Source of the DNA: Salegentibacter sp. R32
GTDB lineage: Bacteria; Bacteroidota; Bacteroidia; Flavobacteriales; Flavobacteriaceae
Direction: 5' to 3'
NCBI RefSeq assembly: GCF_008692195.1
Contig: NZ_RXOM01000018.1
Span: 124,001-188,000, forward strand
Length of the DNA stretch: 64,000 nucleotides
The notes under the pieces were generated by a model. That model did no database searches. It had not been told where the DNA came from and saw only the letters and a program-made list of their open reading frames with translations. Shown here in pieces: positions 32,971 through 41,048 of the stretch (position 1 is its first letter; each line of letters begins with the position of its first letter). The position numbers were made by a program, and so were the translations under genes.

Positions 32971-34461
32971 ATGATTACAATAATTCTTACACTTTATACA
33001 CTTGCTTTACTCATTGTGTTTCTCTACGCGTTAGCGCAATTGCAGTTGGTCTTCAATTATTTTAAAGCACAAAAAGTAAAAGACACTTTAGAAAAATTTG
33101 ATTTTCAGCTGGAAGAAGAAATTCCGTTTGTGACGGTTCAACTTCCTTTATATAATGAAAAATATGTGATAGAACGATTGCTGAAGAATATCGTTCAGCT
33201 TGATTATCCTCGAGAGAAATTAGAAATCCAAGTGTTAGACGATTCTACCGACGATTCGGTTTTGCAAACTCACGAATTGGTTGAAAAATTTAAAGCTGAA
33301 GGAATCGATATTCAGCACATCATCAGAACACATCGCAAAGGCTTTAAAGCGGGAGCCTTAAAAGAAGGTTTGAAAATCGCAAAAGGAGAATTCATTGCTA
33401 TTTTTGATGCCGACTTTATGCCGAAAAAAGACTGGCTGCAGCAAACCATTCCTTATTTTAAAGATGAAAAAATTGGCGTAGTGCAAACCCGTTGGACGCA
33501 TTTAAATCGCGATTATTCCTTAATCACCAAAGTGCAAGCCTTTGCGTTAGACTTTCATTTTATTTTAGAACAAGTTGGGAGAAGTTTTGGCAAGCACTTT
33601 ATCAATTTTAACGGAACGGCCGGTGTTTGGCGAAAGTCGTGTATTCTTGATGCCGGGAATTGGCAAGGCGATACCTTAACCGAAGATTTAGACTTAAGTT
33701 ATCGAGCGCAATTAAAAGGTTGGCAATTTAAATATTTGCAAGATGTTGAAACTCCGGCAGAATTACCGATGGTGATGAGTGCGGCACGTTCACAGCAATT
33801 TCGATGGAATAAAGGTGCCGCAGAGAATTTTCAGAAAAATTACAGTCAGTTGTTTAAAAGCAAACAACTTTCTTGGGCAACTAAATTTCACGGCTTTTTT
33901 CATTTACTGAATAGTTCGATGTTTTTACTGGTTCTGGTGATTGCGGTATTGAGTGTTCCGGTTTTGTACATTAAACATCAGTTTCCGGAGTATCATTTAT
34001 ATTTTTATGTGATGGCATTTTTAGGTGTGAGTACTTTAATTTTCTTTATCGCTTACTTGATCACGTTCACTAAAATTCACGGAAAAGAAAAGAAAAGCTT
34101 ATTGAAATTTATCGGGATGTTTTTTTCATTTTTTTCGGTTGCGATGGGCTTGTCGGTGCACAATACTTGGGCAATTTTAGAAGGGCATTTGGGCAAAAAA
34201 TCTTCCTTTATTCGGACGCCAAAATTTAACATTACGAGTTTAAATGATTCTTGGGAAGAGAATCAATACCTTCAATATTCCTTCAGCTTTACGCAACTAT
34301 TAGAATTGGGCTTGTTTTTTTATTTTGCATTCGCTATTTATAGTGCTTTTAAGGTAAACGATTTTGGTTTACTTATTTTTCATACGATGCTTTTCTTTGG
34401 CTTTGGATTTGTGGTTTGGAAATCATTTTTCCCTAACTTTCGGTTGAAAAATCGAAAATAG
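32971..34461 (+). CDS. Processive family 2 glycosyltransferase (cellulose-synthase-like)
   Basis: In this 496-residue protein, an N-terminal helix is followed by the GT2 core with DDSTDDS, DADFMP, TEDLDLSYR and QQFRWNKG, which are the D, DxD, ED and Q(Q/R)xRW motifs of processive synthases. Four hydrophobic segments follow at the C-terminus (from about residue 310). This resembles cellulose synthase-like A and ceramide glucosyltransferase-like enzymes, which add beta-linked sugars at the membrane. No PilZ domain is visible. A dispersed repeat separates it from the upstream glycosyltransferase gene, and the next gene starts after 1 nt. Confidence 0.94.
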   Translation: MITIILTLYTLALLIVFLYALAQLQLVFNYFKAQKVKDTLEKFDFQLEEEIPFVTVQLPLYNEKYVIERLLKNIVQLDYPREKLEIQVLDDSTDDSVLQTHELVEKFKAEGIDIQHIIRTHRKGFKAGALKEGLKIAKGEFIAIFDADFMPKKDWLQQTIPYFKDEKIGVVQTRWTHLNRDYSLITKVQAFALDFHFILEQVGRSFGKHFINFNGTAGVWRKSCILDAGNWQGDTLTEDLDLSYRAQLKGWQFKYLQDVETPAELPMVMSAARSQQFRWNKGAAENFQKNYSQLFKSKQLSWATKFHGFFHLLNSSMFLLVLVIAVLSVPVLYIKHQFPEYHLYFYVMAFLGVSTLIFFIAYLITFTKIHGKEKKSLLKFIGMFFSFFSVAMGLSVHNTWAILEGHLGKKSSFIRTPKFNITSLNDSWEENQYLQYSFSFTQLLELGLFFYFAFAIYSAFKVNDFGLLIFHTMLFFGFGFVVWKSFFPNFRLKNRK

Positions 34462-34462
34462 A

Positions 34463-35815
34463 TTGCTGAAAAATTTCTTGAAATATCATAAAATTTCATT
34501 GATCATGATGCTTAGCGTTGTGATCATGTATGCTGCTTTTGCTTACGATTTAGTGCGGAGTGATTTCGTAAAGCTACTGAGTTTATACGCTGCTTTATTT
34601 TTTCTGAGCTTTAAGGTGATTCAGCTACAAAAGCTTAATTGGAAGTTATTATTAGGCTTCGGAATTGTTTGTCGGTTAGTTTTTCTTTTTGCGATTCCCA
34701 ATTTATCACAAGACTTTTACCGTTTTATTTGGGATGGGAGAATGATTGCGGAAGGCATTAATCCTTATCTTTCAACTCCGCAAGAATGGATTCAGTCGGG
34801 AAATTTTGAAGTGGTTGCACAATCACGACAATTAGTTGAAGGTATGCAAAGCCTAAATGCAAGTCATTTTACCAATTATCCGCCGGTTTCTCAATGGGTT
34901 TATGCTTTGTCCGGAATTCTATTTCCGAAGAGCATTTTAGGAAGTGTTATCACGATGCGCATCATTTTAATTTTCGCAGATGTCGTTGCTTTTATTTTTC
35001 TTCGGAAATTACTTCAGCAGCTAAAATTACCACAACATCAAGCCTTTTGGTATTTTTTGAATCCGTTAGTAATTATTGAGCTTATTGGGAATTTACATTT
35101 TGAAGGCTTGATGGTGATGTTTCTATTAATTTCTATTTATCTATTGCTGAAAAAGAAATGGATTTGGGCAGCTATGCTGTTTGGTCTTTCGGTTTCTGTA
35201 AAACTTCTTCCTTTGGTGTTGTTACCGTTATTTTTTCATTATTTCAGAAAACAAGAAAGGCTCAATATTTATAAGTTGATTGTTTTCTACGGAATTACAT
35301 TTTTTACCGTACTCATCACTTTTCTGCCTTTTCTCTCAGTAGAATTAATTCAGGATTTTGGAGATTCGGTAGCTCTGTGGTTTAATAAATTTGAGTTCAA
35401 TGCCAGTATTTATTATGTAATTCGGTGGATTGGTTTTCAAACCGTCGGCTGGAATATTATTGGGATTGCAGGTAAAATACTGCCGATAATAATTTTTATA
35501 ACGATTTTAGGATTGAGTTTTTTTAGAGATAATAATTCAGAAAAGAGACTCTTTGTAAGTATGCTTTTTGCGCTCAGTATTTATTTTCTGTTTTCAACCA
35601 CCGTTCATCCTTGGTATCTGATTACACCGTTGGCGATTTCAATTTTCACCAACCATAAATATTTATTGGTGTGGTCGTTTACGGTGATTTTTAGTTATAG
35701 TGCCTACGGCATAAATGGTTTTAATGAACAATTATGGTTGGTAGGGTTAGAGTATGTGTTGGTAATTGGCTTTTTGATTTGTGAATGGAGAAAAGAAAAA
35801 CTAACTTTTAATTAG
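34463..35815 (+). CDS. GT-C fold membrane glycosyltransferase (mannosyltransferase-like)
   Basis: The 450-residue protein has about ten transmembrane helices and an early luminal loop with acidic residues, SQDFYRFIWDGRMIAEGINPYLSTP, typical of GT-C polyprenol-phosphate-dependent transferases such as the GT87 and PIG-M-like families. NYPPVSQW lies in the second loop. The start is taken as TTG at 34463, 1 nt after the upstream stop; an ATG pair at residues 15-16 is the alternative and would trim the N-terminus before TM1. It ends one base from the convergent HepT gene. The donor may be the polyprenyl-phosphate sugar made by the 32109-32804 enzyme. Confidence 0.88.
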   Translation: MLKNFLKYHKISLIMMLSVVIMYAAFAYDLVRSDFVKLLSLYAALFFLSFKVIQLQKLNWKLLLGFGIVCRLVFLFAIPNLSQDFYRFIWDGRMIAEGINPYLSTPQEWIQSGNFEVVAQSRQLVEGMQSLNASHFTNYPPVSQWVYALSGILFPKSILGSVITMRIILIFADVVAFIFLRKLLQQLKLPQHQAFWYFLNPLVIIELIGNLHFEGLMVMFLLISIYLLLKKKWIWAAMLFGLSVSVKLLPLVLLPLFFHYFRKQERLNIYKLIVFYGITFFTVLITFLPFLSVELIQDFGDSVALWFNKFEFNASIYYVIRWIGFQTVGWNIIGIAGKILPIIIFITILGLSFFRDNNSEKRLFVSMLFALSIYFLFSTTVHPWYLITPLAISIFTNHKYLLVWSFTVIFSYSAYGINGFNEQLWLVGLEYVLVIGFLICEWRKEKLTFN

Positions 35816-35816
35816 A

Positions 35817-36164
35817 TTACTTTAAATCATTTATAATCTCTATAATTTGTTTTTCTAAAATAGGAATATCATTTACAGCTGTTTCCCAAATGGTATCTAG
35901 TTGAAGTCCAAAATATTCATGGGTCATAAAATTTCTCATAGCTTTCATTTCTTTCCAAACCACTTCGGGATATTTTGCTTTTAAATTATCTGAGATATGG
36001 CTTGAAGCTTCGCCTATAATTTCAAAATTTCGGATTAAAGCATCTTGTTCAATCCAATGATTTTCGAACTGTTCATAGTTGTTAAGAAGAGTTACTAACT
36101 TGTTGATTTTTTCAATACAATCTTTGATATGAGTCAGCCTAAATAAATCTTTATCAATTTCCAT
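35817..36164 (-). CDS. hepT: HepT-family toxin (DUF86)
   Basis: The 115-residue all-helical protein has the HEPN/HepT active motif RNFMTHEYF, matching RX4HXY, near residue 83. HepT toxins are metal-independent RNases that cleave mRNA or tRNA and are silenced by MntA, which AMPylates the tyrosine of this motif. The cognate nucleotidyltransferase gene lies directly upstream with an 11-nt overlap, so the pair is a type VII toxin-antitoxin module. It converges on the GT-C gene with a single base between stop codons. Confidence 0.93.
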   Translation of the reverse strand: MEIDKDLFRLTHIKDCIEKINKLVTLLNNYEQFENHWIEQDALIRNFEIIGEASSHISDNLKAKYPEVVWKEMKAMRNFMTHEYFGLQLDTIWETAVNDIPILEKQIIEIINDLK

Positions 36165-36447
36165 AAATAATTTTTACCTCATTTAAAACATGAGGTTTTA
36201 ATTGAGGGTGAAGATATTTTTCAGAAATAAGGTCAACTTTTCTATTTAGTTGTTCTTGAAGGTGTTCTTGAAGCTGAATTAATTTGAATAATCCAATAGT
36301 TTCTTTAAATTGATATAAAATATCAATATCACTCTCAGGAGATTCTTCATTTCGGGCTACAGAACCAAAAACCCCTATTTTAGAGGGCTTAAATGGTTTC
36401 ATAGCTTCTATAATAATTTTTATTTGCTCTTGAGTAATCATATTCAA
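36154..36447 (-). CDS. mntA: MntA-type nucleotidyltransferase antitoxin
   Basis: The 97-residue minimal nucleotidyltransferase contains the active motif GSVARNEESPESDID, which fits GSX10DXD exactly (residues about 28-42), and a downstream Asp-containing strand NRKVDLISEK. MntA antitoxins transfer AMP to the partner HepT. It precedes hepT and overlaps it by 11 nt, as usual for this module. Confidence 0.93.
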   Translation of the reverse strand: MNMITQEQIKIIIEAMKPFKPSKIGVFGSVARNEESPESDIDILYQFKETIGLFKLIQLQEHLQEQLNRKVDLISEKYLHPQLKPHVLNEVKIIYGN

Positions 36448-36478
36448 AAATAATAAAAATAAAAGATATAATTACGGA

Positions 36479-37132
36479 CTAATTATCCTTCGCTTTAATT
36501 CCAATATAAATATTTCTGAGGTAAATAATAGATCCGCCGGTATGTGAAGCAAATAAAACCGGGTCTTCCCGCATCACCGAGTAATAAATTAGAATAGCGG
36601 AACCCACTAAACTTATCGTCCAAAATGTAGTGGGCAAATTAGACTGATGTTCATGTTCAGAATGATACCATTGATATAGAAACCTACCGGTGTAAATAAT
36701 TTGACCAACAACGCCAATTATCATTAACCAAGTAGCTATTCCTTTTTCATTTTGCTGAGAAAAGAGCAGTCCAAAATTAATATTCGCCCAAAAAATAGCA
36801 TAAAATACGGCGAAAATAGGAAAGCCAATCACGAGTGCTTTAAATAGGAAAGAGGTGGATTTCCATTTGTTTTGAAGCTGAAGATTGCGGATGAACACGT
36901 AATAAATAATCGCTTGCCCCAACATAATCGAAAAATCTTTTCGCAAATAGCCGTAAATGAAAAATAGAATGGCAGCAATTAAACTTAACTTCCAAAAAAT
37001 GGTCGGGGTTTCGAGTTTTTTGGCTCGTTCTGATTTAAACCATTGAATAATAATTCGGGAAGCAAAAATAAGTTGAGAAGTAAATCCTACGGCATACATC
37101 ATCCAATCACTCATACACAAAATTTTTCGCAA
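36479..37132 (-). CDS. Membrane protein with duplicated LABN domain
   Basis: The 217-residue protein has six hydrophobic segments in two homologous halves. Each half has the lipid-A-disaccharide-synthase N-terminal (LABN) pattern: VGFTSQLIFASRIIIQWFKSER...TPTIFWKLSLIAAILFFIYGYLRKDFSIMLGQ, and GVVGQIIYTGRFLYQWYHSEH...LPTTFWTISLVGSAILIYYSVMREDPVLFA. LABN proteins are often encoded beside GT2 and GT-C enzymes that modify lipid A or other surface glycans and are suspected polyprenyl-sugar flippases. Here it is close to such a set but on the opposite strand. Confidence 0.92.
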   Translation of the reverse strand: MRKILCMSDWMMYAVGFTSQLIFASRIIIQWFKSERAKKLETPTIFWKLSLIAAILFFIYGYLRKDFSIMLGQAIIYYVFIRNLQLQNKWKSTSFLFKALVIGFPIFAVFYAIFWANINFGLLFSQQNEKGIATWLMIIGVVGQIIYTGRFLYQWYHSEHEHQSNLPTTFWTISLVGSAILIYYSVMREDPVLFASHTGGSIIYLRNIYIGIKAKDN

Positions 37133-37178
37133 GAACGGAATTTCCCCTATGACTTAACTAGCTTTTAGCAAAATCTTA

Positions 37179-38720
37179 TCAATGTTTCTTTTTTTGAATC
37201 CTTTTAACTTCATATAAATCTTTTCTACGGTCTTTTAAATTATGGACGCTTCCGAATGTATGAAGTTCACGGAGTAAGTCAATGTCTACATCGGCTACGA
37301 GAATCATCTCCGCATTCGGGGTTGCTTCCGCCTTAATTCCGTTAGAAGGGAAAGCAAAATCGCAAGGGGTAAATACGGCCGATTGCGCATATTGAATATC
37401 CATATTGTGCACATTTGGTAAATTACCCACGCTTCCGGCAATGGCAACATAACATTCATTTTCAACGGCGCGAGCCTGAGCGCAAAGTTTTACACGGGAA
37501 TAGCCGTTTTGTGTATCGGTTAAAAACGGAACAAACAAAATATCCATTCCTTCTTCAGCTAATAGTCGAGATAGTTCCGGGAATTCAACATCATAACAAA
37601 TCAAAATTCCAATTTTACCGCAATCGGTATCAAAAGTTTTGACGATGTTTCCGGTTTGCATTCCCCAAACTCTAGCTTCATCGGGAGTCACGTGTATTTT
37701 CTCAAAACGTTCAACGCTTCCGTCACGTTTGCAAAGATAACCGACGTTGTAAAGTTTACCATCGATCATTTCTGGCATACTTCCGGAAATAATATTGATG
37801 TTATAAGAAACCGAAAGTTCAGAAAAACGCTCAATAATCGTTTCTGTAAAACCCGCCAATTCACGAATAGCTTCCGGTTCACTCATGTGGTTGTAAGCTG
37901 CCATGAGCGGAGCATTAAAAAACTCGGGAAACAAAGCAAAATCTGAACGATAGCCGGCAACGGTATCGATAAAATATTCCGCTTGATGCATCAAATCTTC
38001 TAAACCTTCGTAGGTACGCATTTGCCATTGAATGAGCCCTAAACGCACGACACTTTTGTTTGCAGAAGGTTTTTTGCTGGGTTTGGTGTAATACACATTA
38101 TCCCATTCCATCAACACCGCATATTCGCCAGAATCATCGTCGCCTTCTAAATAACCTTTTAAAATTCGAACTGGATGAAAATCGTTAGACAGCTGAAAGT
38201 TTAATACCGGATCGTGAATTTCTTTTGAACGTACCTTTTCAATGTATTGAAGCGGACTAATATCTTTTGAAAACTTATGGTAGTTGGGTATTCGTCCTCC
38301 AAAGACGATCCCTTTTAAGTTGAGGTTCTCGCAAAGCTCTTTTCGATAATCGTAAAGACGGCGGCCTAATCGTAAGCCGCGGTAATCTGGCTTGATAAAC
38401 ACATCAATCCCATAGAGCGTATCGCCATCTTCATCGTGAATTTTAAAAGAAGTATCTCCGGCAATATCGTCATAAGTGTGATTGTCGTCAATTTCATCAA
38501 AATCGACAATAACTGAAAGTGCGCATCCGGCAATATCTCCATTTACTTTGATCACAATTTGCCCTTCCGGAAATAGCGAAATCAATTTTCCAATTTCATC
38601 TAATTTCCAATACGAATTGGGCATCGAGTGATAGGCTGCTTCTGTGGCTTCTTTCAACTCTTCAAAATCCTCTAAGGTGAGGTATTTTAACTCTACATTT
38701 TCAATTTTATCCATCTTCAA
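37179..38720 (-). CDS. Bifunctional GNAT acetyltransferase and carbon-nitrogen hydrolase
   Basis: This 513-residue fusion has a GNAT domain at about residues 10-210 (acetyl-CoA loop RGLRLGRRLY at 114-123) and a nitrilase-superfamily domain at about 225-495. The catalytic triad is Glu266 (LFPEFFN), Lys341 (RFEKIHVTP) and Cys375 (ILICYDVEFPE). The hydrolase should cleave amide C-N bonds and the GNAT domain transfer acyl groups, but substrates are unknown. This fusion is known in several bacterial phyla. The upstream gene-free stretch contains dispersed repeats, and polyamine genes follow on the same strand beyond it. Confidence 0.93.
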   Translation of the reverse strand: MKMDKIENVELKYLTLEDFEELKEATEAAYHSMPNSYWKLDEIGKLISLFPEGQIVIKVNGDIAGCALSVIVDFDEIDDNHTYDDIAGDTSFKIHDEDGDTLYGIDVFIKPDYRGLRLGRRLYDYRKELCENLNLKGIVFGGRIPNYHKFSKDISPLQYIEKVRSKEIHDPVLNFQLSNDFHPVRILKGYLEGDDDSGEYAVLMEWDNVYYTKPSKKPSANKSVVRLGLIQWQMRTYEGLEDLMHQAEYFIDTVAGYRSDFALFPEFFNAPLMAAYNHMSEPEAIRELAGFTETIIERFSELSVSYNINIISGSMPEMIDGKLYNVGYLCKRDGSVERFEKIHVTPDEARVWGMQTGNIVKTFDTDCGKIGILICYDVEFPELSRLLAEEGMDILFVPFLTDTQNGYSRVKLCAQARAVENECYVAIAGSVGNLPNVHNMDIQYAQSAVFTPCDFAFPSNGIKAEATPNAEMILVADVDIDLLRELHTFGSVHNLKDRRKDLYEVKRIQKKKH

Positions 38721-38726
38721 TTATTT

Positions 38727-38769
38727 GGGCGCTACCACAAGGGTCGGGCTTTCGGCAGTCGCTTTTTTA
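38727..38769 (+). repeat. GCGTTA-type element, left-half copy
   Basis: GGGCGCTACCACAAGGGTCGG and the following GCTTTCGGC with a T run parallel the left half of the element at 48494 (GGGCGTTACCCGTTGGGTCGG). The right half is missing and is replaced by an unrelated palindrome. Confidence 0.6.
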
Positions 38770-38781
38770 TTCTGTCAATAC

Positions 38782-38818
38782 CTTTCGACTCAAGTTTATC
38801 TTGAGCTGAAGTCGAAAG
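38782..38818. repeat. CTTTCGACT/AGTCGAAAG palindrome
   Basis: A 9-bp stem (38782-38790 with 38810-38818) encloses a second CAAG/CTTG stem. It resembles dispersed flavobacterial hairpins. The remainder of 38721-39030, apart from this repeat, the left-half copy and a terminator, shows nothing recognisable. Confidence 0.55.
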
Positions 38819-38962
38819 ACTCAAGGTGACAACATAAAAAGAGCTCCAACAATGCCTCAAATATATTCACGAACTCAATAAAAACTGAATTAGTGAGTAA
38901 TCCCTAGCGCATTATAGTATTAGGCGAGAAACATTTACTTCGTTACACGTTAATTTTATAAA

Positions 38963-38990
38963 AGCCTACCGGTGTTATGACCAGTAGGCT
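38963..38990 (-). terminator. Terminator of the polyamine-gene block
   Basis: An 11-bp stem with one G-T pair on the minus strand (AGCCTACTGGT with its complement) and a 6-nt loop is followed by TTTTAT. It lies 41 nt after the deoxyhypusine-synthase-like gene. T-rich sequence also follows on the plus strand. Confidence 0.65.
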
Positions 38991-39030
38991 CTAATTTTTT
39001 TGCATTAATTTTAAAACAAATAGTTTAAAA

Positions 39031-40002
39031 TTACATATCTAATAAATAGGCAAAAATTAGTGGAGCAACAATAGTCGCGTCACTTTCTATAATGAACTTT
39101 GGTGTATCGATATCGAGTTTTCCCCAAGTAATTTTTTCATTAGGAACTGCTCCGGAATACGAACCATAACTGGTGGTTGAATCTGAAATCTGACAGAAAT
39201 AACTCCAAAATGGCGTATCGGTACGTTCCATATCTTGGTATAACATAGGCACGACACAAATAGGGAAATCGCCGGCAATACCACCACCGATCTGAAAGAA
39301 TCCGATTCCGTTTTTAGAATTGTCGGTGTACCAATCTGCTAAGAACGTCATATATTCAATACCAGATTTCATGGTGCTGGCTTTCAATTCTCCTTTTAAT
39401 ACATAGCTAGCAAAAATATTTCCCATTGTACTATCTTCCCAACCCGGAACGACGATTGGTAAGTTTTTTTCAGCAGCAGCATACATCCAAGAGTCTTTTA
39501 TGTCAATCTCGTAGTATTCTTCTAAAACCCCACTTAATAACATTTTATACATGAATTCATGCGGAAAATAACGTTCGCCGGCTTCTTCAGCATCTTTCCA
39601 GATCTTGAAAATATGTTGTTGTAAACGTCTAAAAGCTTCTTCTTCAGGAATACAAGTATCGGTTACTCGGTTTAAGCCATTTTCTAATAAATCCCATTCT
39701 TCTTTAGGCGTAAGATCACGATAATTAGGAACGCGTTTGTAATGTGAGTGCGCTACTAAATTCATAATATCTTCTTCTAAATTGGCTCCGGTACAAGAAA
39801 TGATTTGTACTTTATCATGGCGAATCATTTCAGCGAAAATTTTACCAAGTTCTGCCGTACTCATCGCTCCGGCAAGTGAAACTAGCATTTTTGCTCCACC
39901 ATTAAGTTGCTCTTTGTACGCTTTTGCTGCATCGACTACCGATGCTGCATTAAAGTGTAAATAGTATTTTTGTATAAATTCTGAAATTGCTCCTTTACTC
40001 AT
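39031..40002 (-). CDS. Deoxyhypusine-synthase-like protein
   Basis: The 323-residue protein has the deoxyhypusine synthase fold pattern: LVSLAGAMSTAELGKIFAEMIRH, VQIISCTGANLEEDI, PIVVPGWEDSTMGNIFASYV (parallel to PALTDGSLGD in eukaryotes), GGGIAGDF, and ITWGKLD with the catalytic Lys at about 295. Bacteria lack eIF5A, so the true eukaryotic reaction is impossible here. Bacterial homologues act on free polyamines, homospermidine synthesis from putrescine being the best-known case. It sits downstream of agmatinase and arginine decarboxylase genes on the same strand, which would supply putrescine. A 167-nt spacer with two hairpin repeats precedes it. Confidence 0.92.
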   Translation of the reverse strand: MSKGAISEFIQKYYLHFNAASVVDAAKAYKEQLNGGAKMLVSLAGAMSTAELGKIFAEMIRHDKVQIISCTGANLEEDIMNLVAHSHYKRVPNYRDLTPKEEWDLLENGLNRVTDTCIPEEEAFRRLQQHIFKIWKDAEEAGERYFPHEFMYKMLLSGVLEEYYEIDIKDSWMYAAAEKNLPIVVPGWEDSTMGNIFASYVLKGELKASTMKSGIEYMTFLADWYTDNSKNGIGFFQIGGGIAGDFPICVVPMLYQDMERTDTPFWSYFCQISDSTTSYGSYSGAVPNEKITWGKLDIDTPKFIIESDATIVAPLIFAYLLDM

Positions 40003-40032
40003 TTTATTAATTTTAAATGTCAGCTCGTAAAC

Positions 40033-40134
40033 CCTGAAAATTTGGTTAATTTCAGGCTGTAATCCAACTCAAGGAATTGAAGAAGATCCCAACAGAGACC
40101 TGAAAATTTGGTTAATTTCAGGCTGTAATCCAAC
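40033..40134. repeat. Two identical 36-bp hairpin repeats in the polyamine block
   Basis: The 36-nt unit at 40033-40068 recurs without change at 40099-40134 (period 66). Each unit holds CCTGAAA...TTTCAGG, a 7-bp stem with a 10-nt loop, and ends GGCTGTAATCCAAC. They lie between the agmatinase and deoxyhypusine-synthase-like genes. Confidence 0.8.
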
Positions 40135-40169
40135 CGACAAATTTTTAGATTATTCTTATTAATTAAAAC

Positions 40170-41048
40170 TTATTCGTCTTCATCTTCACCGTCGTAGTCT
40201 TCATATTTAAACTTATAGCTTAGCATTTTATAGTAAAGCTTCGCAGCTAAAAAGTCTGAAGATTTTTCGGCAGGGTTTGGACAGAGTTCAACAATGTCAA
40301 AACCTACGACATTTTTCTTTTTGAAAATCATTCTTAAAAAATCTAAGGTTTCATACCAAAATAATCCACCCGGTTCCGGAGTTCCTGTGGAAGGAAGAAT
40401 CGAAGGGTCAAATGCATCTAAATCGATAGTTAAAAATACGTTGGGTGTCATTTGCCCAATAGCATCGTCCATCCAATCTTCATAGAGATCGTGGGCAAAA
40501 TAGACCTGATTTTCGTCCATGTAATCAAGTTCTTCTGCATCCATCGAACGGATTCCTACCTGAATTAAGTTGGTAGTTTTACTTGCTTCGTGAACGGCAC
40601 AAGCATGATTACAAGTAGAACCTTCGTATTCTTTGCGTAAATCTGCGTGCGCATCAATCTGTACAACGGTTAAATCTTCAAAAGCTTCATTAAACGCACG
40701 AATGGTTCCGATAGAAATGGAATGTTCACCACCAAAAAGTGTCACAAATTTTTCTTGCTGAATGTAGTTTTTAGTGGTTTTATAAACCGTATCTACCATT
40801 TTTTCAGGAGAAGAATTTTCGGTTACCGGCGGAGCTAAATAAACTCCTTTTTTATACACCTCAGAACGGGTTTCAATATCGAAAAGCTCCATATTTTCTG
40901 AAGCTTCTAAAAATGCCTGTGGACCTTTATCGGCGCCTTTTTGCCAAGTGCTGGTGCCATCGTAAGGGACAGGGATTAATACTACTTTTGCTTCGTCTAA
41001 ACGAGCATACTTGTCGGGGATTCCCGCGTAGTTTTTCTTAGTTGTCAT
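40170..41048 (-). CDS. speB: Agmatinase (ureohydrolase family)
   Basis: The 292-residue enzyme has the binuclear manganese site motifs GGEHSISIG, QIDAHADLR and TIDLDAFDPSILPSTGTPEPGG. These fit the agmatinase branch of the arginase family, which converts agmatine to putrescine and urea. The N-terminal KYARLDEAKVVLIPVPYDGTSTWQKGADKGPQAF is also typical. It overlaps the upstream arginine decarboxylase gene by 11 nt, which supports the agmatine rather than the arginine substrate. Confidence 0.96.
   Translation of the reverse strand: MTTKKNYAGIPDKYARLDEAKVVLIPVPYDGTSTWQKGADKGPQAFLEASENMELFDIETRSEVYKKGVYLAPPVTENSSPEKMVDTVYKTTKNYIQQEKFVTLFGGEHSISIGTIRAFNEAFEDLTVVQIDAHADLRKEYEGSTCNHACAVHEASKTTNLIQVGIRSMDAEELDYMDENQVYFAHDLYEDWMDDAIGQMTPNVFLTIDLDAFDPSILPSTGTPEPGGLFWYETLDFLRMIFKKKNVVGFDIVELCPNPAEKSSDFLAAKLYYKMLSYKFKYEDYDGEDEDE

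Noticed and set aside
38644-38829. 61-codon plus frame at the start of the GNAT-nitrilase gene
   Set aside because: It is antisense to that gene and then runs through dispersed repeats.
39031-40002. True eIF5A deoxyhypusine synthase
   Set aside because: Bacteria lack eIF5A, and the neighbours are polyamine-forming enzymes, so a free-polyamine reaction is more likely.
40033-40134. CRISPR array
   Set aside because: Only two identical 36-nt units with a 30-nt spacer are present, each with a hairpin, but there is no third repeat and no cas gene. A duplicated hairpin repeat explains it.
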